From Tolypocladium sp. Sup5 PDA-1 (lineage: Eukaryota > Ascomycota > Sordariomycetes > Hypocreales > Ophiocordycipitaceae): DNA of 64,000 bases. The notes below the pieces were generated by a model, which searched no databases, was not told the DNA's origin, and worked only from the letters and a program-made list of their open reading frames with translations. The stretch covers positions 682,001-746,000 of the forward strand of contig JPHH03000005.1 of assembly GCA_000750105.3 (NCBI GenBank). The letters run 5' to 3'. A program made the position numbers and the translations under genes. Numbering within the stretch: the stretch's first letter is position 1; every line of letters starts with the position of its first letter. Below are positions 1-12,389 of this stretch, one piece after another.

Positions 1-1299
1 GCCTCCCGACACGCATCCATTTCGTCAATTCCATCATACCTAGGTAGTCCGCGGCAATTGCAGTGCCACTTGCGCAATTGGAGTGCCCGTTCCGTCAATC
101 CCCTCAATTGACCTCGTTCGTTCGCGGCGCCCAGACTCTGCTTGCGGCAACAGCTCACCTCACCTGACGGGAGCTACCCTGGCAAGCTGGGCCCTGCACT
201 GCTCAGTGTCTCGCCCCGCAGCGCCGAACCCCTGCCCCCGGAGGGGCTGTGACGTTGACGTTCCCAGGTGCTTGCTCCAGCGCCGCTGCTCCCCCCAGCA
301 CAGCACGACATCCATGGAAGCATCCAGCATGCGGCCCTAGGACACGTAGCGCCAGGCGAGGTAGCCGGTACTCGGAACGCCCATGCGGCGCACGCGCGAT
401 TGCGGGGTATGGGGTACCGCAGGGGACGGGCAGCAGGCACTCGGCGCTAGCGCGGAGTCCGGTTAGGGGACCGTGGATTCTGTTGGGTTTCCACCTCACG
501 ATATCGGACCCCTCCGGTGTCAGCGGTCTCGTGGCCTCGCGCAGGCCGGTCCGATGTCGCCGGAGTTCTGCAGGTCGCCTTCGGAGCTCCATATCCTGCA
601 ATACGGCAAGATCCAGATCACGAGCTCCGAATTGCTCAGTCTCTCGGCTCCGTGAGCCCTCCGTGACTGACTCATGCCAGCCCGTGCCTTGCCCCTGAGT
701 GATAGGCGCCCCCCGTGCGCGCATACATAGATACCAACAAGTGGACGGACCACATGATCTTCTTTCCGGCGATCCCTCCGTGCCATTGTGTCATGCAAGG
801 CCACCGACACTGACGTCCGCCTCCCGCTTCCGGCCCAGGCAGCGCCGTCTCAGCAATGCCGAGCCGCTGCTGCCTCTGGCCGTAAGAACTGAACATTGTA
901 GCTGGTCACGCGACCGGAGCTTTCGAAACTGCTGGAAAGAGGCATTGACCAAGAACGTGATGGACACGATGGGAAAGGACAGCATGTTCAGAGCCGTAAA
1001 CGCAACACGGAGCTTGTCGGGCAGCCCACGTGGACTCCAGCCCGTCATGTTAAAGAATGAGCCGCAACTCCTTTGTCAATGGCTTCCATCTTGGCTAAAC
1101 CAGTCTGCATTTTCTCGGGGCCAGCCGCGCTTCCGTCCCCCTCCCTCCGTTCCGCGTCCAGGAGAGTTACAATAAACTGGCAAAAATATACAACGTAAAC
1201 TCCCCGTGTTTCCCACTGGCCCCGTCTGCCCCAAGTCCCTTGATTAGCTAGACACGGTAACCCAATCTACTTCTCTCTCGTGCACCCCGTGTCTGGGCA
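1..1299. other. Left-edge region without recognisable gene
   Basis: GC-rich sequence downstream of SPT6. The open frames on both strands are short, mutually overlapping and have arginine/proline/serine-rich translations typical of non-coding GC-rich DNA. I see no domain, splice pattern or RNA gene. The part nearest 1299 is probably SPT6 3' UTR. Confidence 0.5.
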
Positions 1300-4200
1300 T
1301 CATTTGAGCCCCATCTTCGAAAACTCATTCTGGTACCGCAGCTTGAAGCCGTTGCACAGCGCTCGCATGTCCGGGTACTGGTACCCCTTGAGCTCGAACC
1401 CTTGCGGGATGGCCCGCACCGGCAGCCCAATGACCCGCGCCGTCCGGCTCGCCTTGAAGCACAGCCAAAAGTATCCAGGGTGCTTCGTGTCGATGCAGAA
1501 CGCGTAGGCAGATCGGTTGGGGTTGGCATCGATGTACGTCGTCAGCCATTTCTCTGCGCAATAGTTAGCATCTACCATCTCCAGCATGCATCGCGAGGGA
1601 TTTACTCACCCGTCTCGCCCCGAGACCGGTTCTGGTACTTGTCGTGACGCATCAGCTCCTCCACCTTGCGGGCCATGGCCTTGACGTGATCCACAATCAG
1701 TTCGTCCAGATCGCTGTACGTGTACTTGCCACCCACGCGCAGCAGCTTGCCCACCGAGAACTCGTTGTCCTTTTGCATCTCCAGCACGTCAATGTGCTGA
1801 TAGACGTTGTCGGCAACCTTCCACGTGATGGCCAGGTGGTCGTTGCCCTTGGACGAGGGGCGAACAATCACCTCGCCGGGCGGCTGCGATCCCAGGTACT
1901 CCTCCGCCTGCACAGAGTTGAACGGCTTGAAGTTCGGGTGCTTCACCACTCGCTGCGTGCGCCCAGTCGTCTTGTCCTTTTCGCGCAGTTCGTCCTTGTC
2001 CTTTGACTCGAGCGCGTAGTCCCATCCGTCTCGGCCGAAGTTGATGGGCCGCTTGTACGGGATGCGGATCGAGTCTTCCCGCATCGACAGCTTGGCCAGA
2101 AAGTCCTTGTAGTTCATCTCCAGGATCTTGGCCTGCGCCGTCTGTCCCGTGCTCAAGACATCCTTGACCGAGGCGCGGCTCGTCACTTCGTGTGCCTCCA
2201 CCCTGCCCTCGATGCCACAGTCCAGCTTCACAATGGCAAAGTCGTCCCGGACGAGTCGCACATTCACAGGCACAATCATGCCCTCGCACAGGGAATCCTT
2301 GGTCTCGCCAGTAAAGGCCGTGAAGATCTCGGACTGGCTTAGGCTCGCAAAGCTTCTTCGGAGCTCCTCGTAAGGGGCTTGAAGCTCGGCGCTGATTGCC
2401 TCGAGAGTGGCCCGCTTCCGCTGGTTAAAGTTCTTCAACAGCTGGTCTGCGTATTCGTCCAGGACCAGCTCGTTGACGCGCTCCTGCTCGTCCTGCTTGA
2501 ACAGCTTCCGGACGATGGCCCCCGGGCCGTTCTCGTCCGTCTCCGCCTTGACGTCTTCCTCATCCAGCTCCAAGGCGTCGGCAGCCATCTTCCGGCCGAG
2601 CTCGTAATCTTCAGGGTGAACACGCGTGTTGTCCAGCGGATCCGAAGACGGGTTTGTGGCATCGTAGTCAATGTACAGAAAGCTGGCACAGTTGTTCCAG
2701 ACCCTCGGGCCCACCACGGGAAGCTTGCCGCTGTCGGGGTCGCCGACCAGCTCGTCCCTAGTGTTAACAGCGCCGCCGTTGGCATTGATGGCCTTGACCA
2801 CGCTCGTGGCCTTTCGTGGGCCCAAGCCGGCGACGTAGGGCAAGAGGTTCGCCGTGTACGTGTCGTTCATGGCATCGTTTATGTTGACGCCGACCATGTT
2901 GACCGTGTCGACCATGGCAGACTCCAGGTACCTCATCAGCTTCTCCTGGGGCAGCATGTGCTGGCACGGGTGGAAAGAGAGCGACCCCACGTCCTTGCCC
3001 AGCGCAGCATACTCCTTCATAGGGTTCTGCATGTAGCGCGCCAGCGCAATGCAGTATCTGGTGATGGGGTTGAGGGACGGGTGCTCTGCGAGAGCTCGAG
3101 GGCTGTCCTTGTATAGACGAGCAACCTCGTCATCGACGATAACAACCTCTAATGGCTCAGTGCGGTAGTCGTTCGTCTCGGGATCGTCGAACTCGGGGCC
3201 CATGAGCCCCTTCTCGCTCACGAGGCTCTCCAGGTCGCGAATCATTTTCTGCGTGTCCGCACTCCAACCACTGACGCCGATGACATCAGGGCGACGGCGC
3301 TGCACGAGCTCGACAAACTCCTCCCGCTGGGCTTCGTCCCGGGCGAGGTTGACAAACTTTCCTTGCTCCAGAACGCGGCCGTCTTCCTCCACCCATGCCC
3401 AGCAGATGGGGTCGCGACCAGGATCTCCCATTCCATTTGACAGGGTCAGGACTCGAGGCGTCGTGCCCAGGATCATCCCCTTTGGTTTGTAAGGGGCCTG
3501 ATCAAGCTTCCTGTAGAACTCTTGCCGGCACATCTTGAGGACCTCGTCCTGGCAGAACGTTCGAATGACCTCCTTGACGTTCTTGACAACAATCTTCTCC
3601 AGCTTGGGAAACGCATGGTCAACGACCTTTTTGCGCTCCTCGCGCCACTGTTCTGCGCGGTCGCTAAAGTTCTCCGACTCGAACTCTTGATAGAGCTGCC
3701 GGCGAAAGTTATATTGCGGCGGCATGTCGACCTTGATCTCTATCAAGCCTTCCTCCTCAGCTCGAATCATCTTAAGGAAGAGCTCCGGCTCTTGGACCAG
3801 GTCGGCGATCGCTTGGTTCTGGAGGTACTTGATCTCGTAGTACGGGTGCGAGTCGTCGATTTTGCGCAGTCCCTTGTCCGTCCGCCGACAGCTTATCTCT
3901 GCCGCCTGGTAGTATGAGTTTCGGAAGTACTTGCGCAGCCGAGGACAGGCAAACAGTTCTTCTGAGTACATTTGGCGCGCAGCATGTATGATCTGGTCAC
4001 CGGTGTTGAAGTTGTCGTCGATAAGGCTGTCGGCCAGATCCATCGGATACTGATCGTCGTCGTCTGGTGTGACCTTTTTACCCTGGCGGAGAGCATTCTT
4101 GGCCAACTGATCCGCCGAGATACCATATGCCTTGACAAAGTAGTACGCCTTGCCATTGCGAACGCGCTCGAGCAGCGTTGACTTGGAGCCCGGGCGTTTC

Positions 4201-5718
4201 GTCTGCGAAACATTGCCAGCCATGGCCGCCAGGTCCTTGAGCTTCGGACCGTACTGAAACTGCAGGTAGTCTTGCAGGTCTTGCAGCTCCTCCATTGTTG
4301 TCGCCTCGGGGATCAGCTCCACCACCATGGGGTCCTCCACATCGAGGGACTTGAGGCTCTCGTATGTCTTTTCAAGGGAATTCCTCTTGTCCACAAATGA
4401 GCGGAACTTGATGTCCAGCTCGAGGATTCGCCACAAATCATCTTGATTCAGAAGCTTGTCGGATTGGATGGAGTAGTCGGGGCCGTCGGGGTCGTCGCGC
4501 GTCGACCTTCGGATCTTCTTGGAGTGGAGTAGGTAGTCTTTGCGATGCTGGAAGACGTAGGGCACCTCGACCTCGTCGACGATGAAGAACTCGAGCACCT
4601 TGCCAACGGCTTTACCAAAGGGAACCTGAAGCTCCTGTGTCAGGCCCTTCTTGGGCCAAAGCAGGTTGGAAATCCACCGTGCCTCCTCCTTGAACTGCTC
4701 TGGCGAGAGCTGCATGTGCTTGAAGGGTTTGCGATCCAGCTGAAATCGCTCGGGCTCGTCGGTGAAGCGTATCTCGTTGTCTTCGTCGGTGAGGAGCTTC
4801 TCCTTGAGCTGCGAGGGCTCAAAGACGTCCTTGAGCTCGATAGCCTGCTCCTCTCTTTCGCGGTCTTCCTCTTCCTCCTCGAGCTGGAGAGCCCAGTCGT
4901 AGTCTTCGCCATTGCCAAAGATGGCCTCCATATCGTCCAGGGCATCCTTATCCAAGCCCGTCGTGTCGACGACGGTCCCAACACCTCGGTCTCGGGGACG
5001 AGCCACCTCGGCATCTTCAAGCTGGCGTATCCGCTCATCTTCGTCTTCGGGGAAATCCTCCTCAATAAAGTCGTCGAATTCGTCGGCCTGGGCACGGAAG
5101 TTGGGCCGCCCATACGGTCGCTGCTCGGCCGCATCTTCGTCCTCGTCGGAGAAAATTTCCTCGAGGCCTCGGCGCTCGTTGGCCGGCTCGTCTTCGCCGC
5201 GATGGCCACGCTTGAGACGCTTGAACTTGGACTACAAGAAGGTAGTTAGCATCATTGAAGCGCATCGACTCCAGAGACGGGCGACAATGTAGGCTTACCT
5301 GGGTCTGCGGTTTTGGCCGCTCTCCAAACTGCTCGCCGATGAGTTCCAAGTCGTCCTCGTCGAGGCGCTCCTCTTCTTCACGGTCGCGATGTTCCCGTTT
5401 CCTCTTGATTATTTGTCGTTCGCCATCGGACCCTTCCCTCTCTTCTTCCTCTTCGTCCTCATCGACGATGAAGCCTTCGCGGATCTATAGATGAACGTCG
5501 GTCAGCAATATCCTGCCACACGGACACAGGAGCAGATCACGCACCTTTCGCGCTTCCTCCTCGTCGTCATCGTCTTCCTCCTCCTCGCTGGAATCTTCGA
5601 AGCGAGCGCCCTTCGTTCGTCTGCGCTCTTCCCCAGTCTCCTCATCAAACGACTCGTCATCTTCCTCGTCATCCAGTTCGGCCTCCCCCGAGATAAGGTC
5701 GCGCATGGTGTTGCTCAT
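1300..5718 (-). CDS. SPT6: Transcription elongation factor SPT6
   Basis: Histone chaperone and elongation factor that travels with RNA polymerase II in the nucleus. Four exons fit: 5718-5545, 5484-5299, 5231-1610 and 1553-1300 (introns 60, 67 and 56 bp, GT-AG, GCTAAC branch sites in the last two). The product is 1411 aa, the usual SPT6 length. In order I see a very acidic N-terminus (runs such as DDEEDDE and SSEEEEDDDDEEE), the helix-rich Tex-like core, a YqgF/RNase H-like region, a helix-hairpin-helix stretch (LPYVAGLGPRKA), an S1 RNA-binding domain (GMIVPVNVRL...GIEGRVEAHE) and C-terminal tandem SH2 domains ending QNEFSKMGLK. The last exon holds the end of the second SH2. The start at 5718 gives the conserved acidic opening. 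Ordinary housekeeping gene. Confidence 0.95.
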
Positions 5719-6494
5719 CTTGGCCGTGGGCTGCCGGTGCTGTGCAGCAAACGATGCAAGGCAAATTTATCGCGGCCGCTCGTAGGGTCGATGGCTTGAC
5801 AACGCGGTCCAGCCAGCGGGGCTGAAGATGTCAAGGTAAAGAAGGAAAGAAGGAACCGACCACCACCGAGGTTGTGGAAGAGATGCGGAGGTTGTGTTGC
5901 GATCTCCCTTTGAGATCACTGAATTTTTGGAGTCGCACTCGTAGCTTCAGCCTCGTCGCGCGTGGCAGGGGCGCGGAGGAATTACACATGATCCGCTCCC
6001 CAGTCCGATTACGTAATACAGCGATGGCCTCTCGACCACGCCCAATACCCCCTTTCAGTTCGGGACCGCTCCGCTAAGGTAGCTTTCCCTTGTCGAGCTC
6101 CTTCAGGTGGTCTGAGGATTGGTGAATTATCGCAATCGGGCCAGCGGCGGCTGCCACTGCACCAGCCTCCCTAGCCGAATCGCCCAGCGCCCTCTGGGGA
6201 ATGGGGTCACGCAACTCTCAGATGTCGAGTTTGAGAAGTTCAAACAAACTACGGAGACCTGTTGCTTTCGCATATTTCGTACAGAGCTAACATGCCTGCA
6301 AGATGTCTCCTGGCCTGAGTCACACCGTGTGCAGGCTTCAATTGAACTGCCTAAGGTAGGCCAGCAGGCTACCACTTTCACTATCGCGTTTATAGGCAGC
6401 CTGGGCGCAGTTCAAGGCCGAATTGCTCAAATTTCAAATTTCTCAGCGTCCCTTTCTGTGTGGTATACCTCGGGTCTGAAGACACGCAGACAAC
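5719..6494. other. Divergent intergenic region SPT6 / Nudix gene
   Basis: This 776-bp spacer lies between two divergently oriented start codons and must contain both promoters. I see no open frame with recognisable content and no motif I would name with confidence. Confidence 0.5.
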
Positions 6495-7088
6495 ATGGCA
6501 ATTCAGTCTCCCGACTCCGCCGCCGCTGTGGCGCCAGACACCTTTCACTTCCCACCGTCCCTGGCAACGTACAACGTCTCCATTCCGGACTACTTCCGCG
6601 CCAATGCCTCCATCTCGGGACTCATTGTCGGCGCCGTCGTGTTCAGCGGCGACCATGTTCTGCTCATTCAGCGGGCTGCGAGCGATTTTGCCCCGTTGAT
6701 GTGGGAGATCCCCGGCGGCACCTGCGAGGCGCAACGGGATCCGACCGTCCTGCACTCCTTGGCAAGGGAGCTGTGGGAGGAAACGGGGCTGCATCTGCGC
6801 AGCATCAAGAAATTTGTTGATGGGGTGGACTTTGGCGACGACAGGAAGCCGGGCTTTACGTGGCGCAAAGTCACCTTTGAGGTTGAAGTTGACGAGGGCC
6901 ATGGGTTGGGTCCGGCTGAGAGCAAGGACGCCATCACCGCCGTGGTCAAGCTCGATCCCAGCGAGCATCAAGACTGGGGATGGGCAAGCAAGAGAGAGGT
7001 AGAGCAGGGGACATGGGCAAGAGGACAGCTACGGTCGATGAACCTGCAGCACGCGACGATTTTGGCCGCCTTTAGGAACACAGCGTGA
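6495..7088 (+). CDS. Nudix-family hydrolase
   Basis: Single-exon gene, 197 aa. Nudix enzymes hydrolyse nucleoside diphosphates linked to another moiety; the substrate here cannot be told. The fold is visible as a hydrophobic strand (LIVGAVVFSGDHVLLIQR, 43-60), then WEIPGG (70-75) and the catalytic helix RELWEETGL (91-99), which has the R-E-x-x-E-E-x-G core that binds metal. The loop between GG and REL is two residues longer than the textbook Nudix box, and the usual first glutamate position is a proline (P83). No signal peptide or membrane segment is present. Related fungal Nudix proteins commonly have a relaxed first half of the box, so I infer an active but divergent enzyme rather than a dead one. 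Confidence 0.85.
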   Translation: MAIQSPDSAAAVAPDTFHFPPSLATYNVSIPDYFRANASISGLIVGAVVFSGDHVLLIQRAASDFAPLMWEIPGGTCEAQRDPTVLHSLARELWEETGLHLRSIKKFVDGVDFGDDRKPGFTWRKVTFEVEVDEGHGLGPAESKDAITAVVKLDPSEHQDWGWASKREVEQGTWARGQLRSMNLQHATILAAFRNTA

Positions 7089-8832
7089 TGGTGTTATCCG
7101 AAAGAACGGGAGGCCATGGGAGAGAACTCGGTGGCATCCTACAATAGTTTGTCATCTGCATCTACATGCAATGCGATGAGTAAGCGAATTGCGCCAGATC
7201 TTGCAGTTTCGATGAGATCTGCACGGGTGTACTTCACGCAGCCCAGCTTGAGTTGGTTGGTGTTGATAACTTCTAGTCATTGGAACCCCCTTGGGCGTTG
7301 TCATTGTATTCGCAGAGCACTACTATTCTTGCCAAGACGGAAGCCGTTTCTCAAATTTAATATGTCGCCGTGCGTTGGCGCTTGAAGACATCAGCATCAA
7401 GGGGCAGAGCCAGTAAGCAGGACGTTACTGGCTACTAAGCAGCGGCACCAAATGAAGGCCCCTATCCTGTGTCATAAGCAACATGTCTCCCGCCTCAGCT
7501 TGCCGCCATTAGCATTGCATAGATTGGGCGATGTGAGCTGTTTTCAGAGCCCTGACGTGCCTATTGGCTGCTGGCCACGACGACCGACTCATGGCGTCCT
7601 GCCCAAGCGCATTTGAAACCAGCGCCTCCGTCGTTGGATGGGCTAAATGTCGATGCTATTAACGTTGGGCAACGGGCCAAACGGCTTCTTTTATGAGCTT
7701 CTCAATACACTCCAAGGGTGATGCGATATAGTTTGTTGGCATCTGCACAAGCATGTGTGCGCAGAGGACGAGACGAGACAGCTTCGGACTTGGAGTCGTC
7801 AAGAGAAACGACGAGGAACTACAAGTACTTCGTACTTGAATGCAACTACGAACTGCAGCGTGGATTGGTACACCGCAGTACACGTCTAAACCCACTGTAT
7901 TCGTCTCGTGCTACTCCGTACAGTCGCCCAGGATGTTAAACGTGCGGTGATCTCGGGCCGCAAGGTGCCTCTGCATAAGTGTCCATGGATCAAACGCCGG
8001 GCGTGCCGTGGCATGTTATTAATGACGCTCGCTGCGAGGGGCCGATCAGCAATCCTGTTAAAATTCCACGCCCCCATCCGCGCTTCCCGTCTTCTGAGCC
8101 GCCCAAACTCTATTCACTCGTCACATCTGCGATACCACTGATCACTGCTCAGTGTCCCATTCCAGCCAGTGGAGGGACTCGGACCTCTCAGTTGCGACTC
8201 CACGCCCCCCTTGAGCGAAACGGCAGCGGCAGCGGCCGCGATCACGTTTTCCAGGTCTTGCAATTTGGAACCTTAACCCCACCTCAGGCTGCATAAAGGT
8301 GCCGACACGCTGCAGCCATTCTCTCACACGGACCCCACGAGTCGCTCGACCAACTGCGCGGCACGACAGTGACCAGTCCAGAGGCATTTTCGCAAATACA
8401 AGTCGCCCTTGCTTGCGCCTGTTTGCTGCCCGTCTGGCCGCGGCCTCACTTCAACGGGCATCGTCCACGTCTAAGCCGCTGCTCGTCCCGTGTGTGCCCG
8501 ACGTTCGATTCAGGGTCCAGAACTCCAGATCCAAACTGAGGTGCTCTCCGACAGAAGCGCCACAGCGGACGGTACCCCACCACTGACGACTCGCGGCAGC
8601 TCGAGCTCCTGGCCATATCTCCCTCCAGGCCTCACTTCCATCCCTCATCAACCTCCTCCAACTCGACCGCAAGCCCGCCGCCCGCCGCCCGCCGCCGATC
8701 TGCTCCGGGGAATGACATCGTCCCCCCTGAGCTGAGCCCTCCCAAGCCCCATCCTGGCTCTCCGCCGCTCCTCGACCACCACGGCTCAGCCCGCTTGCTA
8801 CCCGAGCCCCTTCTTGACTCCCATCGCCCACC
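7089..8832. other. Intergenic region upstream of the MAPKK gene
   Basis: A 1.7-kb stretch without a convincing gene. The 3' half (about 8150-8830) is C-rich on the plus strand and probably holds a long 5' leader of the kinase gene. Around 7823-7840 and 7911-7921 are short palindromic sequences of the TACTTCGTA and TACTCCGTA type that recur elsewhere in the window. Confidence 0.4.
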
Positions 8833-10523
8833 ATGGCCGACCCGTTCGCCCCGCGCTCCATGAAGCGCAAGAACGTCAAGGGCCTGGCCTTGACACCCGC
8901 CGCCCCGCGACCGCCGCCGACGGCTGAGACCAGCAGACCCGACATCGGCTCGGGCCGCGACGACAACAAGGACGGGCAGCTGGAGATTGGCATCGAGTAC
9001 AAACTCGACCTGCGGCCAGAGGACCTCGAGGTTCTCAAGGAGCTTGGCTCTGGCAACGGCGGCACTGTCAGCAAGGTCAAGCACCTCAACACAGGCACCG
9101 TCATGGCGCGCAAGGTCCGACTGTACACTTCTCTGCATTCCGAACTCAGTACTGACGACGTCACAGGTAATCCACGTCGAGGCGAAAAAGGAGATGCGCA
9201 GACGAATCGTCCGCGAACTGCAGATTATGCATGGGTGCAACTCCGACTTTATCGTCAAGTTTTACGGCGCGTTCCTGAACAGCAACAATGATGTTATCAT
9301 GTGCATGGAATACATGGACGTCGGGTGAGTTTAAACGCATGGTAGACTCACATTTAGGCGAGCTGCTGACGATGGGTTCGCAGGTCTCTCGACAGGGTCT
9401 CCAGAGTGTTCGGCCCGATCCGTGTCGACGTGCTGGGCAAGATTGCAGAAGCGACACTCGGTGGATTGACATATCTGTACTCGAAACACCACATTATGCA
9501 CCGAGACATCAAGCCCTCCAACATCCTGGTCAACTCTCGAGGGTCGATCAAGTTGTGTGACTTTGGCGTGTCTGGGGAGTTGATCAACTCGATTGCGGAT
9601 ACCTTTGTCGGCACGTCAACGTACATGGCCCCTGAGCGAATTCAAGGCGAAAAGTACACGGTCAAGTCGGATGTGTGGAGCTTCGGCCTGTCAATCATGG
9701 AGCTCGCCATCGGCAAGTTCCCATTCGCCGCGAGCGAGCAGTTCTCGGACGAGGAGTGTGCGCCAGCAGGCATCTTGGATCTCCTGCAGCAGATTGTGCA
9801 CGAACCTGCACCGAGACTACCCAAGAGCGATGCGTTCCCTGCCATCCTCGAGGACATGATTCAAAAGTGCCTCTTCAAAACACCAGAGCAGCGGCCAACA
9901 CCACAAGATCTTCTTGTAAGATACTACCCGCGCAGACAGCCTTGGAGATGCGTTGACTGACCTGCAACCTCTAGAGCCGCGACCCGTTTGTCCAAGCTGC
10001 CAAGAGAACCCCAGTTGACCTTAGAGAGTGGGCTGTGGGACTCATGGAGCGAGACAACCGCAAGTCTCACCTGGCCCCTCAACTATCGCCGGCAACGCAA
10101 GACCTCTTGCGATCGAGCGACTCTCCTACCTACCAGACACAAACCGAGGATCGCACCATTCATACGCCCACATCTGGCGAGATTCCCATCGGCGGCGCCG
10201 GAATCATTTCACCTCGAGACCACCAGAGCCGGTCACCCAGTCGCAATGGCTTCGGATCCAGCCGAACACCAGCCACTGCGCATCCCGGGATGGGACCTAG
10301 AGTGGCGACCACAAACTCGATACCCCAAACGGCGTTCTACCCAGAGAGCACGGCGCCTGCCAGCGCGAATACTGCCACGTTTAGCCTCCCCGTCCGTCCT
10401 GCGCCTCCCGGGGGGCCGCTGCCTCCGCCTCCGCCGCGAAAGCAGACACCAGACGACATGCGGAGAGAGAACCGAAGACAGGCAACATTTGGCTTGCCTC
10501 CGAACCCAAGCTACGGTCTTTAG
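8833..10523 (+). CDS. STE7: MAP kinase kinase of the Ste7 (mating/infection) type
   Basis: Dual-specificity kinase that activates the Fus3/Kss1-class MAPK controlling mating, fusion and, in pathogens, infection structures. Exons 8833-9114, 9167-9324, 9384-9915 and 9975-10523 give 506 aa. Near the N-terminus a basic-plus-hydrophobic docking motif (KRKNVKGLAL) is a MAPK D-site. The kinase domain shows the glycine loop (GSGNGGTVSKV), HRDIKPSN, DFG, and an activation segment with S216 and T220 in the MAPKK spacing (SIADTF), then APE. The C-terminal ~180 residues are low-complexity and proline-rich, as in other filamentous-fungal Ste7 proteins. Assignment to Ste7 rather than Pbs2 or Mkk1 rests on the N-terminal sequence and tail; the kinase call itself is near certain. 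Confidence 0.9.
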
Positions 10524-11565
10524 GCAAGCACGTGGCCGCTCGGATGTGAACTCGCCCTCCTCCACCCTGAATATGAATTGGACGCCGCCACACTCTGGGA
10601 CTCAGCTTAGCATCACTCGGCGCATTTACTCATGACAAGTTTGTTTTCACGTCAAGGCGGCCAATGTCGTTTCAAGGCAAGCTCGCTGCATGCTAGATAG
10701 CAGAGGCTTGTGCATCCCCAATGTTACCACCGCACGATGACACCATATGTGTTGAGGGGGTTTTATATAGTAGCAACGCAGGCGTTGGGTTCGAATAGGA
10801 AAGCAAAGAGAGAATGGACTTTCTTCAACACTCGGAAAATGGTTATCTTGAATTCGAATTGGCAGGTGCTTGCTCAAACGCCAATAGGCTCGTCTTCGCC
10901 GCATACTTCCCCTGTTCCTTGCCGTTACCCTGGGCTACCTACGTCGAGATTGATTGGGCTCTATGTTCGTTGCATGTCTATCGTGAGGCCCTCGCTGCTT
11001 CTCAGCTAGGGCCATGTCCCTCCCCTCGAAGCCCTGCTCCAGGATGGCTACCAGGTCGTCTAGTCTAACTGTACAGTTTTTGTCCTTTGACCAGCGGCTT
11101 GTACGTCTCCGTGGAGAATGTCCAGCTGGGAAAGTTAGGTATACAGCCAGAGAAAGCGCGCGCTCGGTGACGGCTTACAGGTCAGAGGACCCCGTGTCCA
11201 AGCTCAGGGGGACGGTTTGGCCCGGGGTTCCGATCTGGATAGGCACCACGTATTCCGAGTCGAAGTTGGGAGCCGGGCTCGCCTCGACCGTTCCCTTTCG
11301 CGGGCCGCCTTCTGTCCCGTATTAGCCACGCTCTTCAGTAGAACGCTCTCACCCAACTGCGTTCCCGGAATACTATGCATGTGTTCACCCGCCCCCTTTT
11401 CCCCTCCCTCATCTATCTATCCACACTCACACGGATCACGTCTTCTCTTTCTTTTCTAAGCGGGCCCTCTTGCTGTTGGCTAAAAGCTGCCGTGCGTATT
11501 TAAAAGCGCCGTGCATACTTTGTAAAATCTCGCCGTGCGTGTTGAGCAGTTTCTATTATTATTAC
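10524..11565. other. Intergenic region, start of accessory patch
   Basis: Probable MAPKK 3' UTR followed by non-coding DNA that becomes progressively AT-richer after about 11450. I see no domain-bearing frame. A GGTTCGAAT-like string near 10786 resembles a tRNA T-loop, but no cloverleaf can be built around it. Confidence 0.4.
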
Positions 11566-11628
11566 CAGCGGAGACTAACTTAGAGCTACGCTCTAAGTTA
11601 GGTGGAAAAGGCTGGGACGGCCGTATAA
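11566..11628 (+). repeat. Left terminal inverted repeat
   Basis: It begins AGCGGAGACTAACTTAG, continues through an internal palindrome and GGTGGAAAAGGCTGGGACGG, and ends near GTATAA. The reverse complement of 12148-12209 matches it closely. Confidence 0.8.
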
Positions 11629-12147
11629 CTGGTTTTTGCGGTGATTTTTGTCGCGTTAAGCGGTTCCTTTTTATGTTGAATTTCAATAGATTGATGAAAA
11701 ACTCTGCTCTCTCTGTCTGGCCCCTAGTGAGGGATTTCCTCCCTTTTTATCTATGTGGCCTCTGCTGCCTAGCCAGGCAGGAGCCGTCTCTTCCGGCTTG
11801 GACTCCTTAGTCTTGAGGCATTTCCACTGCTTCCTCAACCAACAGCTGTTGCCTAAGTCAACTAGTCTATCCAACAATTTTAGGCACCCCGCCAAAACAA
11901 AAAACATACCCCGACGAGACAAGTAGATTTACGTGCGCATCGCGTAACTTTCTACTCTAATTAATTAGGTAGAAATATGATATCTTAATCGTAAATTTTA
12001 AAATAATTAAGTTATTTAATCTTATATTTGAGATAGTATTTTAGTTTGAGACCTATCGAGGTATAATAGAAAATATCCATAGGAGGTGGTAGCACAGCTT
12101 TGCGTAATATTCCTTGCAAGCTTAGATAGTCTAACCTATTCCTAGCC

Positions 12148-12209
12148 TTATGCGGCCGTCCTAGCCTTTTCCACCTAACTTAGTGTTTCACACTAAGTTA
12201 GTCTCCGCT
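12148..12209 (-). repeat. Right terminal inverted repeat
   Basis: Inverted partner of the repeat at 11566-11628. It differs mainly in the hairpin loop (GTGTTTCACAC in place of GAGCTACGCTC) and at single bases such as GGCTAGGACGG versus GGCTGGGACGG. Confidence 0.8.
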
Positions 12210-12389
12210 AGGTCCAACCAACGGGTAAGTGTCATAGGATTTGCCTAGTCTATCTTAGCTATGCTAGGACTAGGAGCGCAGGAGTTAAAATAGCCAAGCC
12301 CGCCCTCTTTTATATTCTATTTCTTAGACTCTTTTCTCACCTTTATAAACTATTATACCGAATCCTCGATAATATTTCTATATCTTTAA

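Larger units (their letters stand above)
11566..12209. mobile_element. Non-autonomous DNA element with hairpin-forming terminal inverted repeats
   Basis: The two ends are inverted copies about 62 bp long (11566-11628 and 12148-12209). They differ at only a few positions, mostly in a central loop. Each end also contains an internal palindrome (ACTAACTTAG...CTAAGTTAG), so each can fold into its own hairpin. The interior of about 520 bp carries no transposase-like frame and is AT-rich in its right half. This fits a MITE-like or deleted DNA transposon. I cannot see a clear target-site duplication (left flank ATTATTAC, right flank AGGTCCAACC), so the exact ends are uncertain by a few bases. Confidence 0.7.

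Noticed and set aside
2379..3116. 245-codon plus-strand frame within SPT6
   Set aside because: Antisense to a conserved SPT6 exon. Low-complexity V/L/R composition.
7116..7385. 89-codon plus-strand frame after the Nudix gene
   Set aside because: No domain or splice context. Probably 3' UTR of the Nudix gene.
10740..10800. tRNA-like T-loop string GGTTCGAAT
   Set aside because: No matching acceptor, D or anticodon arms can be drawn around it. No other tRNA or rRNA gene was seen in the window.
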